Source: Lutispora saccharofermentans (GTDB lineage Bacteria > Bacillota > Clostridia > Lutisporales > Lutisporaceae). From it: DNA of 64,000 nucleotides. The number at the start of each line of letters is the position of its first letter. The stretch's first letter is position 1. This document shows, in pieces, positions 7,604 through 15,720 of the stretch. Under the pieces are notes generated by a model, which worked only from the letters and a program-made list of their open reading frames with translations, did no database searches and had not been told where the DNA came from. The translations under genes were made by a program, and so were the position numbers. The stretch is taken from positions 124,001 through 188,000 of the forward strand of contig NZ_JAJEKE010000004.1 of assembly GCF_024363565.1 (NCBI RefSeq), read 5' to 3'.

Positions 7604-9727
7604 TTATAAATGTTTTTGTACTACTTCCAGCAGTTCCGGCAGATCCATACCGATTGCCTTCAGCTTCTCGGGAGTAGGCACTCCGTCCATTGTCCAGCCT
7701 CTTCTCTGATAAACTGCGTCTGTCAGCTTCTCATACTGATCTTCTCTGTATTTCCTGAGAGCCGCCATCTTTTCCTGAGCGGTCTTTCCTTCCGGTTCAA
7801 AGCCCACTATTTCCTTGAGCTGCTTATCATATCTCTCCTGCCGGGACAGATATTCTTCTTCCGTAACAGGCCCCATGGATCGATAAGGGGTCTTATCATG
7901 GATTCTCTTGCCATAGCCCATTCTGATGTTGAATATCCTTTGGAAATTGTAAACTCTCTCGGATTGAACTATAAGCTCATGCTTATCGATATTCTTTCCT
8001 GTAACTCCATTGAATATATCCACATAGTTTTGCACATGCTTCGGTATCTTTGCCGGCTCATCGGTATATTTATTGTCGGCGGGTGCAATATCGTTCCAGG
8101 GAAGCTTGCAAAGACCATTAAGTCCAAACCAGGTCCTAAACATTGGAAAGTAGTGAAGAGCCTCTGCCTTATCTTCAAAGGTTGGTATTTGGTTGTTTAC
8201 CATATCCATAAATATGAGCCAGGCTTCGTCATGCTGAGGGCCTTTATTGGTGAGGCCATATCCGCCTTGCTGAGCCAGGGATTCCTTGCTCAGATATTCG
8301 GAGTATTCCAGGCCTTTCTGCTCCATGCCTATATCCTGGAGAAAAGCCGGGTCTGCGCCGTATTCCTCTGCAAATATCTGCTTCATCCTTCTTATGCCTA
8401 AGCCTGCAATCTTGCCGAAGCCTTCGCCCCTGGACATCTGATGCATCAGCTCCAGTGCCGCTTCCTTATTGCCGAAGTAAAGCTCCAGGCCCCCGGTTCT
8501 CTCTTTGTTTAAAATGCCGTTTCCATAACATTCCATCACAAAGGCTGTGAGGGTCCCGTAGGATATTGTGTCAATACCGTAGGTGTCGCAATAGAAGTTG
8601 AGCTCCAATACTCCGTCTCTGTCAAATACGCCGATATTCGAGCCAAGACCGGCGGCGTTTTCGTATTCGGGTCCGTCTACTATAACCTTTTGTCCTTTGT
8701 AGGGTCCTGTCTCAGGTATAAAATCATCGGCAGCCTTGGCGCAAGACATGCTGCAGCCATACCAGCAGCCATCGGGCATTCCTTGAGTCACCCTGGCAAT
8801 GAATTTATCCGAAGCTATTTTATAGGTATCTTTATGGCTTCCGAATTTATAGTTGTGAGTCGGTAGCAGATCATATTTATCCATTACTTCTATAATATTG
8901 GCCGTTCCTATTTTTCTCATGTTGTTCTGCTTTTCGTCCAGATAGCACATTTCTTTGTGGAACTTTATCCCTGTTCTGTTCAGCTTGCTTTGGTCGGCAG
9001 GATTATTAAGATTTCCCTTTGTGCCCTGGAACTTAACCGCCACTGCTTTTATTTTCTTATCCCTAAACACCGTGCCTATGCCGCCTCTTCCCGCCTGCTT
9101 GAGCCTTGTGCCTTTTCGCCTCACATCATAGAAGCTGAAGTTTAAGAGCCCTATCAAAGTATGTTCTGCAGCGCTTCCTGTGGATACTACGGAGACATTC
9201 CTCTTGTCCTCCTCATTTTCTGCAAATCTTTCCGTTAATATTTCAGAAAGTATGTGACTGTCTTTTTCTTCTATATCGCTTTCCATTATTTGAACCATGC
9301 CTTTGTTTCCATCTATGAATATTATTACATCCTTGTCTGCCTTTCCCTGAAGCTCAAGGGCATCAAAGCCGGAAAACTTAAGGTACGGCCCGAAGTAGCC
9401 TCCGACGTTGCTGTCCATGGGCATGCCGGTCAAGGGAGACAGGGTCACTACCAAAGATTTTCCTGCACCAGCGTATTGAGTTATACCCGCTACAGGTCCA
9501 TGAGCTATGACTATTTCATTTTCCGGATCGTTCCATTTGGTTTCAGGGGTCACGGCATTCCAAAGATGCCAGAGTCCAAAGCCCTTGCCTCCGATAAATT
9601 TATCCTTCATTAACTGGGTCACTTCTTTTTCCTTTATGCTGTTATCGCCTAGGTTTATATATAAGGATCTGTTATTATAGCCTCTTTCGATTTTCCCTAA
9701 TTCATACCTGTATTCCTTTAAGATCAT
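7604..9727 (-). CDS. Tungsten-containing aldehyde:ferredoxin oxidoreductase
   Basis: A 707-residue AOR-family enzyme oxidising aldehydes to acids with ferredoxin as acceptor. The N-terminal domain has GGKGFGLWHLWN and the pterin-contacting AGRGGIGTVFRDKKIKAVAV. The [4Fe-4S] ligands appear as DGCWYGCSMSCAKA, with a fourth Cys in GLCKLPWN. It is about 80-100 residues longer than the archaeal AOR archetype. GGAGG lies 9 bases before ATG 9727. It sits between a polyferredoxin gene upstream and a MoaD-like carrier downstream, a compact electron-transfer and cofactor unit. The exact aldehyde is unknown. AOR, FOR and GAPOR-type paralogues share the fold, so 'AOR' is the family-level call. Confidence 0.9.
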   Translation of the reverse strand: MILKEYRYELGKIERGYNNRSLYINLGDNSIKEKEVTQLMKDKFIGGKGFGLWHLWNAVTPETKWNDPENEIVIAHGPVAGITQYAGAGKSLVVTLSPLTGMPMDSNVGGYFGPYLKFSGFDALELQGKADKDVIIFIDGNKGMVQIMESDIEEKDSHILSEILTERFAENEEDKRNVSVVSTGSAAEHTLIGLLNFSFYDVRRKGTRLKQAGRGGIGTVFRDKKIKAVAVKFQGTKGNLNNPADQSKLNRTGIKFHKEMCYLDEKQNNMRKIGTANIIEVMDKYDLLPTHNYKFGSHKDTYKIASDKFIARVTQGMPDGCWYGCSMSCAKAADDFIPETGPYKGQKVIVDGPEYENAAGLGSNIGVFDRDGVLELNFYCDTYGIDTISYGTLTAFVMECYGNGILNKERTGGLELYFGNKEAALELMHQMSRGEGFGKIAGLGIRRMKQIFAEEYGADPAFLQDIGMEQKGLEYSEYLSKESLAQQGGYGLTNKGPQHDEAWLIFMDMVNNQIPTFEDKAEALHYFPMFRTWFGLNGLCKLPWNDIAPADNKYTDEPAKIPKHVQNYVDIFNGVTGKNIDKHELIVQSERVYNFQRIFNIRMGYGKRIHDKTPYRSMGPVTEEEYLSRQERYDKQLKEIVGFEPEGKTAQEKMAALRKYREDQYEKLTDAVYQRRGWTMDGVPTPEKLKAIGMDLPELLEVVQKHL

Positions 9728-9745
9728 CCCTTTTCACCTCCCGTG

Positions 9746-10129
9746 TTATTCTTCGCTTAGATAAATGGCACCTGTGGGGCAAACCTTGACACATTGGCCG
9801 CAGGATACACATTTAAATGGCTCTATATAATCGTCATGCATAAACATCGCAAGCTCAAGGCAGAAGCCTACGCACATAAAACAGCCTACGCATTTCTTCT
9901 TATCTATCCTCACTATTCCGTTTTTGTCTCTTTTTATAGCCTCTACCGGGCATATGTCTATACATCCCCCGCATTGAGTGCAAGTGATAATTTCAGGCTT
10001 TGAATCGATTTGGTTGATTCTAAGACAAGCTTTTTCCGGATTTTCTTCTTTGAAGTAAAGCTTTGAACATGTATTCTCGCAGGCATGACATGCTATACAA
10101 GCTTCCGGTTTTTTTCTTAGTACCTTCAT
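9746..10129 (-). CDS. Polyferredoxin (multiple [4Fe-4S]) partner of the aldehyde oxidoreductase
   Basis: About 127 residues with four Cys clusters: CIACHACENTC, CTQCGGCIDICP, CVGCFMCVGFC and CVSCGQCVKVCP. These could hold three or four [4Fe-4S] centres. It lies 18 bases upstream of the AOR gene and is probably its electron-transfer subunit, like the small subunits of BamBC-type or AOR-ferredoxin complexes. ATG 10129 has GGAGG 7 bases upstream; ATG 10132 is an equal alternative. Confidence 0.88.
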   Translation of the reverse strand: MKVLRKKPEACIACHACENTCSKLYFKEENPEKACLRINQIDSKPEIITCTQCGGCIDICPVEAIKRDKNGIVRIDKKKCVGCFMCVGFCLELAMFMHDDYIEPFKCVSCGQCVKVCPTGAIYLSEE

Positions 10130-10191
10130 CATTACACCTCCAAATATTGGCTTCATATTTAATTATAGCAGAGAACGGAGACCACTGAAAG

Positions 10192-10428
10192 ACACGGAAT
10201 CAACACTGAAAAACACTGAAAGGAAATTTAAATTATGCCTAAGTATGAATCCGTATTAAAAAATACAATAGTAATGTTCCTGTATGCGTTAGCCTGTCAT
10301 TCTGAACGCTAGTGAAGAATCTTAGGTATTCCTTTGTGGTCTAAGATCCTTCGGGCGAGCCCTCAGGATGACATAATTGTGCACATAATTACATACCCCT
10401 CAGTGTTAATCCTCGGAAGATTCCGTGT
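10192..10428. repeat. Outer inverted repeat with an inner palindromic repeat nested inside
   Basis: The left arm (10192-10209, acacggaatcaacactga) and the right arm (10400-10428) are inverted copies: tcagtgtt, then attccgtgt after a 12-base interruption. Between them lies the separate palindromic repeat at 10295-10373. The 307 bases between the ferredoxin and oxidoreductase genes contain no plausible gene and are filled by these repeats. Confidence 0.6.
10295..10373. repeat. 79-bp palindromic intergenic repeat (TGTCATYCTGA ends)
   Basis: The ends tgtcattctga and tcaggatgaca are inverted with one mismatch. Inside them gaagaatctta and taagatccttc pair again. Similar sequences recur as intergenic repeats in many bacterial genomes, from general knowledge; this was not searched. 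Confidence 0.65.
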
Positions 10429-10463
10429 AAATCCGTGCTCCCGTTCCCCGGTGTTCCTTTTTT

Positions 10464-11612
10464 CTATACCACCGATGGCTCGAATATCAATTCGCCTCTT
10501 GCAAATCTATCCCTGTCAAGATTATCAATAGGTATAGAAGCAGGCTCTCCCAGAATAGTCTCAGCCATCAAAAGCCCTGTAGCAGGCCCCAGCATAAAGC
10601 CGTGGCCGCTGAAGCCGCAGGCCAGATAAAAGCCTTCCAGCTCTTTGACGCCGCCGTATATAGGATGGGCATCTGCGGTCATGGTATATAGTCCGGCCCA
10701 CTGCCTTACTATTCTAAGCTTGCTCAAAAGCGGCAGCAGCTCGCAGCAGGTTTTGGCCATTTCCTCCATGAACTCCCAGCTTGAGGTTATCCTCAAGTCC
10801 GTGGGCTCATTATCGTCGCCTCTGCCCATGATGAAGCTGCCATGAGGACTTTGCTGGCAATATATATTCAATGCAAAACCCATATACATGGGGCCTTGCA
10901 GCGGTTCTACCGCTTCTGTCACCAATATCTGATGGCGCTGGGCATATACAGGAACCTCTACTCCTGCCATTTGCCCTATTATTTTGGAATAGCCGCCGGC
11001 TGCATTCACTACTATAGGCGTGGAAATATATCCTTTGTCCGTCTGAACTCCCGTTACCTTTCCATTTTCGGTGGTTATGCCCGTTACCGTTGTATAGGTC
11101 ATAAATTTTACCCCCAGCCTTTTTGCCGCATGGGCAAAGGCTTCCGTAGTATGGAAGGGATTCAAGTGCCCGTCCCTGGGGCAGAAGGTGGCACCCAATA
11201 TTTTGGTCTCATCCATATGGGGTATGATTTCCTTGGCTTCCTTTGGAGAAAGATATACGGAGGGTATCCCCAGGCTGTTCTGGAGCACTACATTCTTTTT
11301 GAACTGCTCCACTTCCTTCTCAGTAGCTGCGACTATAAGATATCCTCCCTGCTTGAATTCAATGTCATGGTCGGCACCCAGCTCTTCATTGGCATTTTCG
11401 AAAAATTCCACAGCCATTTTAGAAAGCAGACAGTTCCTCTCCGTTCCCCACTGCATTCTGATGCCGGCACCGCATCTTCCCGTTGAGCCGCTGGTAAGAT
11501 ATTGCTTTTCTATCACCACTATGTCCTTAATGCCCTTTTTAGCCAGGTTATAGGCGATTGAACATCCCGATATGCCTCCTCCGATGATCACCATATTTGC
11601 AGTTTTATTCAT
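10464..11612 (-). CDS. FAD-dependent amino-acid/amine dehydrogenase, catalytic subunit (SoxB/HcnC/PDH-beta-like)
   Basis: About 382 residues of the D-amino-acid oxidase superfamily. The N-terminal Rossmann FAD motif is VIIGGGISGCSIAYNLA, followed by GSTGRCGAGIR, and the C-terminal FAD-binding segment is YLACGFSGHGFMLGPA. The family includes sarcosine oxidase beta, the L-proline dehydrogenase beta subunit, hydroxyproline dehydrogenase, opine oxidase and HcnC. It is the last gene of a four-gene operon supplying the other redox subunits, so it probably oxidises an imino or amino acid and passes electrons through Fe-S centres. ATG 11612 has GGGAGG 8 bases upstream; GTG 11621 is possible. Confidence 0.85.
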   Translation of the reverse strand: MNKTANMVIIGGGISGCSIAYNLAKKGIKDIVVIEKQYLTSGSTGRCGAGIRMQWGTERNCLLSKMAVEFFENANEELGADHDIEFKQGGYLIVAATEKEVEQFKKNVVLQNSLGIPSVYLSPKEAKEIIPHMDETKILGATFCPRDGHLNPFHTTEAFAHAAKRLGVKFMTYTTVTGITTENGKVTGVQTDKGYISTPIVVNAAGGYSKIIGQMAGVEVPVYAQRHQILVTEAVEPLQGPMYMGFALNIYCQQSPHGSFIMGRGDDNEPTDLRITSSWEFMEEMAKTCCELLPLLSKLRIVRQWAGLYTMTADAHPIYGGVKELEGFYLACGFSGHGFMLGPATGLLMAETILGEPASIPIDNLDRDRFARGELIFEPSVV

Positions 11613-12369
11613 CTTTGCCACCTCCCAATAATGCTCCCAGCTTGATGGTCTTTACAGGGGGCCTGAAGGTGGTCATGGGCATATCCTTCATTTCCTGACC
11701 AGTGGCCTTAGCCAGCTCCTGCATGATGAGCTGTCTGCAGGTCCTTCCCTGGCAGGGGCCCATACCGGCTCTGCTTATTCTCTTTATTTCATCGACGGTT
11801 CTATAACCCATCCTGATGAGCTCTCTCAGCTCTCCCATGGTCAATTCTTCACAGCGGCATACATATGTGTTATCACTGTAATAATCTTCTTCATTGAAAA
11901 ATCTTACTTCCATAGAATATTCTTTGGGTACTGCCAGGATTACAACGGGAGTTCTATCCTGGTATTTTGCATTCTGAACCTTTACTACCTTGGCTCTGCA
12001 AACCGGCGCACCTTCTCTGTTTAAAGCGGTTACAAAGCTGCCTTCCTTGGGGAGGGGTAAAAACTCATAGGGCATCTTTACCAGAGCTTCCTTATCCGAA
12101 TATGATTCATCTATTATAAATATAGAAAGTCCGGGACAGTTTACTATGCATTGTCCGCAGCCTGTACATTTGTCGAAATCCAGCTCCGGCCTGTCATTTA
12201 TATCTTCAAATTCCTTTATGGCTCCAAACCTGCAGGATGTATAGCAAGGATTGCAGGGTATCCTCTGGTAGCACTCGATGACAGCAACGGGGCCCCTTCC
12301 TCTTCTTTCAGCAGAAGGAGTTACTCCGGCTATATCTTCCTTTGTTGGTATACCTGTCTTTTCTAACAT
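11605..12369 (-). CDS. Fe-S subunit with 4Fe-4S ferredoxin and BFD-like [2Fe-2S] domains
   Basis: A 254-residue electron-transfer subunit. The N-terminal part has CNPCYTSCRFGAI and CTGCGQCIVNCPGL, two [4Fe-4S] motifs. The C-terminal part has the BFD-type [2Fe-2S] pattern VCRCEELTMGELRELI with GPCQGRTCRQLI. This corresponds to the fused gamma/delta-type subunits of multimeric L-proline dehydrogenases or hydroxyproline dehydrogenases. GGAGGG lies 7 bases before ATG 12369. Its stop overlaps the start of the catalytic subunit gene. Confidence 0.85.
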   Translation of the reverse strand: MLEKTGIPTKEDIAGVTPSAERRGRGPVAVIECYQRIPCNPCYTSCRFGAIKEFEDINDRPELDFDKCTGCGQCIVNCPGLSIFIIDESYSDKEALVKMPYEFLPLPKEGSFVTALNREGAPVCRAKVVKVQNAKYQDRTPVVILAVPKEYSMEVRFFNEEDYYSDNTYVCRCEELTMGELRELIRMGYRTVDEIKRISRAGMGPCQGRTCRQLIMQELAKATGQEMKDMPMTTFRPPVKTIKLGALLGGGKDE

Positions 12370-12381
12370 CTATATCCCTCC

Positions 12382-13461
12382 TTATGCAGTAGCCTTTGCA
12401 AGGCCTTTCAATATTTTTTCTCCGACAGGACCGGATCTCAGTGAGTCCAATTGCTCCAGGCAATCCTTCCTGAGTTCTTCATAGTTCCCGGCTTTATAGC
12501 CCAGGCTAAAAGCAGCGCAAAGCCCTGCCAGCCTTCCTTCCACCATAGCGCTGCTGGCCTCTTCTATGCCTGCAACATCGCCTGCTATATATATACCCTC
12601 AAGGCTCGTTTCCATATTTTCATTTCTTAGAGGAACATGGCCGCCAAGCTCAGGGACGAAGGCCATCTTGCAGCCTATCTGCCAAAGCAGCTCCGCCAAC
12701 GGGGACAGCCCGACTGATATGCACATGACATCAGCCTCTATATCCTGCTCCGTACCCGGTATAGGCTGGAATCTTTCATCTACCTGCCAAATGGTCACTT
12801 TTTCTAAAGAATCCTTGCCGTAAGCATATTTTACTGTATGAGAGGTAAGTATGGGTATTCCCATTCTCCTTATCTTGGAAGCATGGACCAGATATCCTCC
12901 TATTCTTGGAGCTGCGTCTATTATCGCCCTTACATTAACTCCGGCCTGCATAAGCTGATAGCTCACTATAAGCCCGATGTTGCCTGCACCTACCATAAGC
13001 ACATCGCTCCCTGGCTTTACTCCGTAAACATTCATGAGAGTCTGCACTGCACCTGCGCCGTATATACCGGGCAGATCATTGTTGGGAAAGGTGAGGAATT
13101 TCTCGGAAGCCCCTGTTGCAACTATAAATCTCTGGGGTTTCAGTTTCATATATTTATCATTTTGCTCTATTGTGAGCACTCCGTCTTCATAAATGCCGAT
13201 AACGGTGGCATCGGTCAATATCTCAACCCTGTCTTTATACTGGGCAAGCTGTTCTTGAAGGATATCCCCGATATCTATCCCCCTGGTGGAGGCATATTGC
13301 TTCTTTGATCCAAAGAACATATGGGTCTGCTTTTTGAGCTGCCCTCCCAGGTGATCATCTCTCTCTATCAAGGTCACTCTGGCTCCTGAAGCTGCCGCAC
13401 TTATTGCAGCAGAAAGGCCGGCAGGTCCTCCGCCGATTATCGCGATCTCGGTCATCTTCAT
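12382..13461 (-). CDS. NAD(P)/FAD-dependent oxidoreductase subunit (HcnB/PDH-alpha-like)
   Basis: About 359 residues of the pyridine-nucleotide disulfide oxidoreductase fold. The N-terminal FAD motif is AIIGGGPAGLSAAISAA and the internal second dinucleotide motif is VLMVGAGNIGLIVSYQL. There is no CxxxxC redox pair, as expected for the HcnB/SoxA-type subunit. ATG 13461 overlaps the preceding [2Fe-2S] gene stop as ATGA; the longer frame reaching 13572 is rejected because it would overlap that gene fully. It probably passes electrons between the catalytic subunit and a carrier or NAD. Confidence 0.85.
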   Translation of the reverse strand: MKMTEIAIIGGGPAGLSAAISAAASGARVTLIERDDHLGGQLKKQTHMFFGSKKQYASTRGIDIGDILQEQLAQYKDRVEILTDATVIGIYEDGVLTIEQNDKYMKLKPQRFIVATGASEKFLTFPNNDLPGIYGAGAVQTLMNVYGVKPGSDVLMVGAGNIGLIVSYQLMQAGVNVRAIIDAAPRIGGYLVHASKIRRMGIPILTSHTVKYAYGKDSLEKVTIWQVDERFQPIPGTEQDIEADVMCISVGLSPLAELLWQIGCKMAFVPELGGHVPLRNENMETSLEGIYIAGDVAGIEEASSAMVEGRLAGLCAAFSLGYKAGNYEELRKDCLEQLDSLRSGPVGEKILKGLAKATA

Positions 13462-13763
13462 CTCAATACCCCCTTGCCTTTTTGAGTCTCCACCACCATG
13501 CCGCTTCTCAACCTCTCGATGCATACTCTCACATTGGGCTCTCCATCTACCGTCATCAGGCAGGAAGAGCAATTTCCTATGGCGCAGTAAAAGCCTCTCG
13601 GCCTGCCATGATTGTGGCTGTGGCCCAAAACCTTTACTCCGGCGGCGTGAAGAGCAGAAGCTATAGTATCTCCTTCAAAGCCCTCGTACTGCTTTCCGTC
13701 AAAATAGAATTTTATTTTTTCTCCTCTTTTAAAAGACAAAATCGGGTGTTCCCCTATCCTCAT
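13458..13763 (-). CDS. [2Fe-2S] ferredoxin-like subunit (HcnA-like)
   Basis: A 101-residue protein with GFYCAIGNCSSCLMTVDGEPNVRVC, the C-x4-C-x2-C and distal Cys arrangement of the plant-type [2Fe-2S] domain found in HcnA and the N-terminus of sarcosine oxidase alpha. It is the first gene of the four-gene dehydrogenase operon and lies about 46 bases downstream of the -12 element of a sigma-54 promoter. Confidence 0.88.
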   Translation of the reverse strand: MRIGEHPILSFKRGEKIKFYFDGKQYEGFEGDTIASALHAAGVKVLGHSHNHGRPRGFYCAIGNCSSCLMTVDGEPNVRVCIERLRSGMVVETQKGKGVLR

Positions 13764-13808
13764 AAAAATACCCCCTATTTGAAAGTTACTATATCTTATT
13801 TATTCAAG

Positions 13809-13824
13809 TGCAAATGTTATGCCA
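13809..13824 (-). promoter_or_regulatory. Sigma-54 (-24/-12) promoter of the dehydrogenase operon
   Basis: Read on the minus strand this is TGGCAT-N5-TTGCA, matching the sigma-54 consensus TGGCAC-N5-TTGCW except for one base. It points at the [2Fe-2S] gene. A sigma-54 activator gene lies immediately upstream on the same strand. Confidence 0.8.
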
Positions 13825-13886
13825 ACTTCCGGATGCCTTGTCATACAATATTTTCAGAATATTTTGCAATATAAAGAGGAGTACCG

Positions 13887-13904
13887 ATGTCAATATACCG
13901 ACAT
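13887..13904. promoter_or_regulatory. Inverted repeat ATGTC-N8-GACAT, candidate upstream activator site 1
   Basis: The same ATGTC-N8-GACAT arrangement occurs again at 14043-14060. Site 1 lies about 63 bp upstream of the sigma-54 promoter, a usual distance range for an enhancer bound by a sigma-54 activator. Confidence 0.5.
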
Positions 13905-14023
13905 TTAAATTGTTCATCTTTGCATATCATATAACAAAGGCTGTGAATTGAAAGGCGCCTATATGAACCACTCTTTGCATATATGTCTTATACTGCCCCT
14001 ATAATTCAGTGCTTTATTTGTCA

Positions 14024-14065
14024 ATAAAAAAACAAAAAACACATGTCCATTTATAGACATGTGTG
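14024..14065 (-). terminator. Terminator of the sigma-54 activator gene, overlapping candidate activator site 2
   Basis: On the minus strand the stem ACACATGTC/GACATGTGT is followed by a long T-rich tract, a good rho-independent terminator 141 bases after the activator stop. The stem contains the same ATGTC-N8-GACAT half-sites (14043-14060) as site 1, so it may also be a protein-binding site. Confidence 0.65.
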
Positions 14066-14130
14066 TCAATACGTCGTCACTCATCTTTACAGCGTTCTCA
14101 ATCCGAACCTAAAAAAATATTGTTTAGGTC

Positions 14131-14215
14131 CTATATATAACGTGAAAATGATTTTACAGCAATCGTTATCAGTCAGCATAACAGCTATGTAGAATATTTA
14201 ATGCGTTATATATAG
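14131..14215. mobile_element. 85-bp MITE-like palindromic element, copy 1
   Basis: Perfect 12-bp terminal inverted repeats (CTATATATAACG at 14131 and its complement ending at 14215) flank an AT-rich core. A second copy, about 90% alike by eye and inverted, lies at 24030-24116. The right end runs into the 3' end of the sigma-54 activator gene and supplies its stop codon. There is no coding capacity, so any transposition would need a transposase supplied in trans. Confidence 0.75.
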
Positions 14216-15720
14216 CCATCAGATAAGCCGTATTTCTGCAGCTTAAAATACAAAGTGCTTCTCGGTATGTTCAATATTTTTGCAGCTGCGGACTTGTTAT
14301 TCTCAGCCATTTTCATGGCATTTACCACTGCATCCCTTTCTGCATTGGCAAGTATATAATTTAAATCGTAGGGATTGGAGTTTTCGTCCCCTGAATCTTT
14401 ATAGCTCTTCTTTTTTACATTTATATTTTCCGGCAGCGTATTAACATCCAGGCTGCTCAATTTATTGTTTTTTGCAATTACAACCATTCTTTCTATGATA
14501 TTGGCAAGCTCTCTCACGTTGCCCTCCCAATTATGCTGTATGAAGGCGTCCATTACCTGGGGAGATATATTCAGTATATTCAGTCCGTATTCCATGCAAT
14601 AGTTCTGAACAAACCTGTTTGCCAGAAGAGGAATATCATCCTTTCTCTCCCTTAATGGCGGAAGGTTGATAAGCACGGAATTCAACCTGTAGTATAAGTC
14701 CTTTCTGAAGGTTCCCTTCTCTACCATTTCGTTCAGATTTCTATTGGTGGCTGCGATTATCCTGATATTGACTTTGATGCTTTTTTCGCCGCCTACCTTG
14801 GTCACTTCCCCATCTTCCAACACTCTGAGTATCTTGGGCTGCATATGAAGGGGCATATCTCCTATTTCATCCAGAAAAAGAGTTCCTTTATGAGCCAGCT
14901 CAATCTTGCCTGTTCTTCCCTCCTTGAGGGCTCCCGTAAAAGCTCCTGCCGCATACCCGAATAATTCGCTTTCGATGAGCTCATTGGGCATGGCGCTGCA
15001 GTTTATAGGCACATAAAGGCCTTCCCTTCCGCTCTCCATATGTATGGCTCTGGCAAAAAGCTCCTTGCCGGTGCCGCTTTCACCGCATATCAGCACATTT
15101 ATATTGGAGCGTGCTACATCTCTGGCCAGATTTACCGCTTCTCGAAATTTACTGCTGTTGCCTAAAATCATGGAAAAGGAAGAGTGATTTTTATTTATAG
15201 CGGTGATCTCCTGCTGCAGGACATCCAGGTTTGATCTTGCCTTGCTCAGAAGCTCCGCAGTCCTTATATGATCGGTAATGTCCCGGTCCAGGCTCAGGCC
15301 CCCCACCAACTCCCCTTTGCAATACAGGGGCGAGGCGCTTATGATGTTGAAGCTGCTTTCTCTGGGGCTGTTATATATGTTCTCGTAGGATTTTTCCTCT
15401 TTTATTATTCGAGGCAGCAACGAAGAAGGGAAAAACTCTCTGATATGCTTTCCCACTATATCTTTGCGGCTTATGCCGTACATCTTCTCTGCAGCTTTGT
15501 TCCAGTATTTTGTGATGCAGTCTTTATCCACTATGGTGATGGCATCCTTTATGCTGTCCAGTATGACTTCCAGCTCCTTGTCCTGTTCATCCAATATTTT
15601 AAAAATAATAATCAGCCCCTTTCCCGATGGCTCATAATCTGACTGTTTCTCCCGTATGGAATAGATATATATACTTTTCGTCAACGGCTCTCCTGAGTGC
15701 GATTTGGAGAGCCTTCTCAT
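14206..15720 (-). CDS. Sigma-54-dependent transcriptional activator (PAS-AAA+-Fis)
   Basis: Up to 504 residues. A PAS domain (about residues 45-160, with DAITIVDKDCITKYWNKAAEKMYG) is followed by an AAA+ domain with Walker A GESGTGKELFARAIH, the GAFTGA loop (AAGAFTGALKEG) that contacts sigma-54, Walker B GTLFLDEIGDMP, and a C-terminal Fis-type helix-turn-helix (NNKSAAAKILNIPRSTLYFKL). It is probably the activator of the adjacent dehydrogenase operon, which has a sigma-54 promoter. The start is uncertain: the frame is open to 15720, overlapping addA by 89 bases, and the true start may lie nearer 15594 where PAS homology begins. The last residues and the stop lie in a MITE end. Confidence 0.9.
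   Translation of the reverse strand: MRRLSKSHSGEPLTKSIYIYSIREKQSDYEPSGKGLIIIFKILDEQDKELEVILDSIKDAITIVDKDCITKYWNKAAEKMYGISRKDIVGKHIREFFPSSLLPRIIKEEKSYENIYNSPRESSFNIISASPLYCKGELVGGLSLDRDITDHIRTAELLSKARSNLDVLQQEITAINKNHSSFSMILGNSSKFREAVNLARDVARSNINVLICGESGTGKELFARAIHMESGREGLYVPINCSAMPNELIESELFGYAAGAFTGALKEGRTGKIELAHKGTLFLDEIGDMPLHMQPKILRVLEDGEVTKVGGEKSIKVNIRIIAATNRNLNEMVEKGTFRKDLYYRLNSVLINLPPLRERKDDIPLLANRFVQNYCMEYGLNILNISPQVMDAFIQHNWEGNVRELANIIERMVVIAKNNKLSSLDVNTLPENINVKKKSYKDSGDENSNPYDLNYILANAERDAVVNAMKMAENNKSAAAKILNIPRSTLYFKLQKYGLSDGYI

Noticed and set aside
13462-13572. A longer N-terminus for the NAD/FAD oxidoreductase starting at 13572
   Set aside because: It would overlap the [2Fe-2S] gene almost completely and encodes no family similarity. 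The ATGA overlap at 13459-13461 is a natural start.
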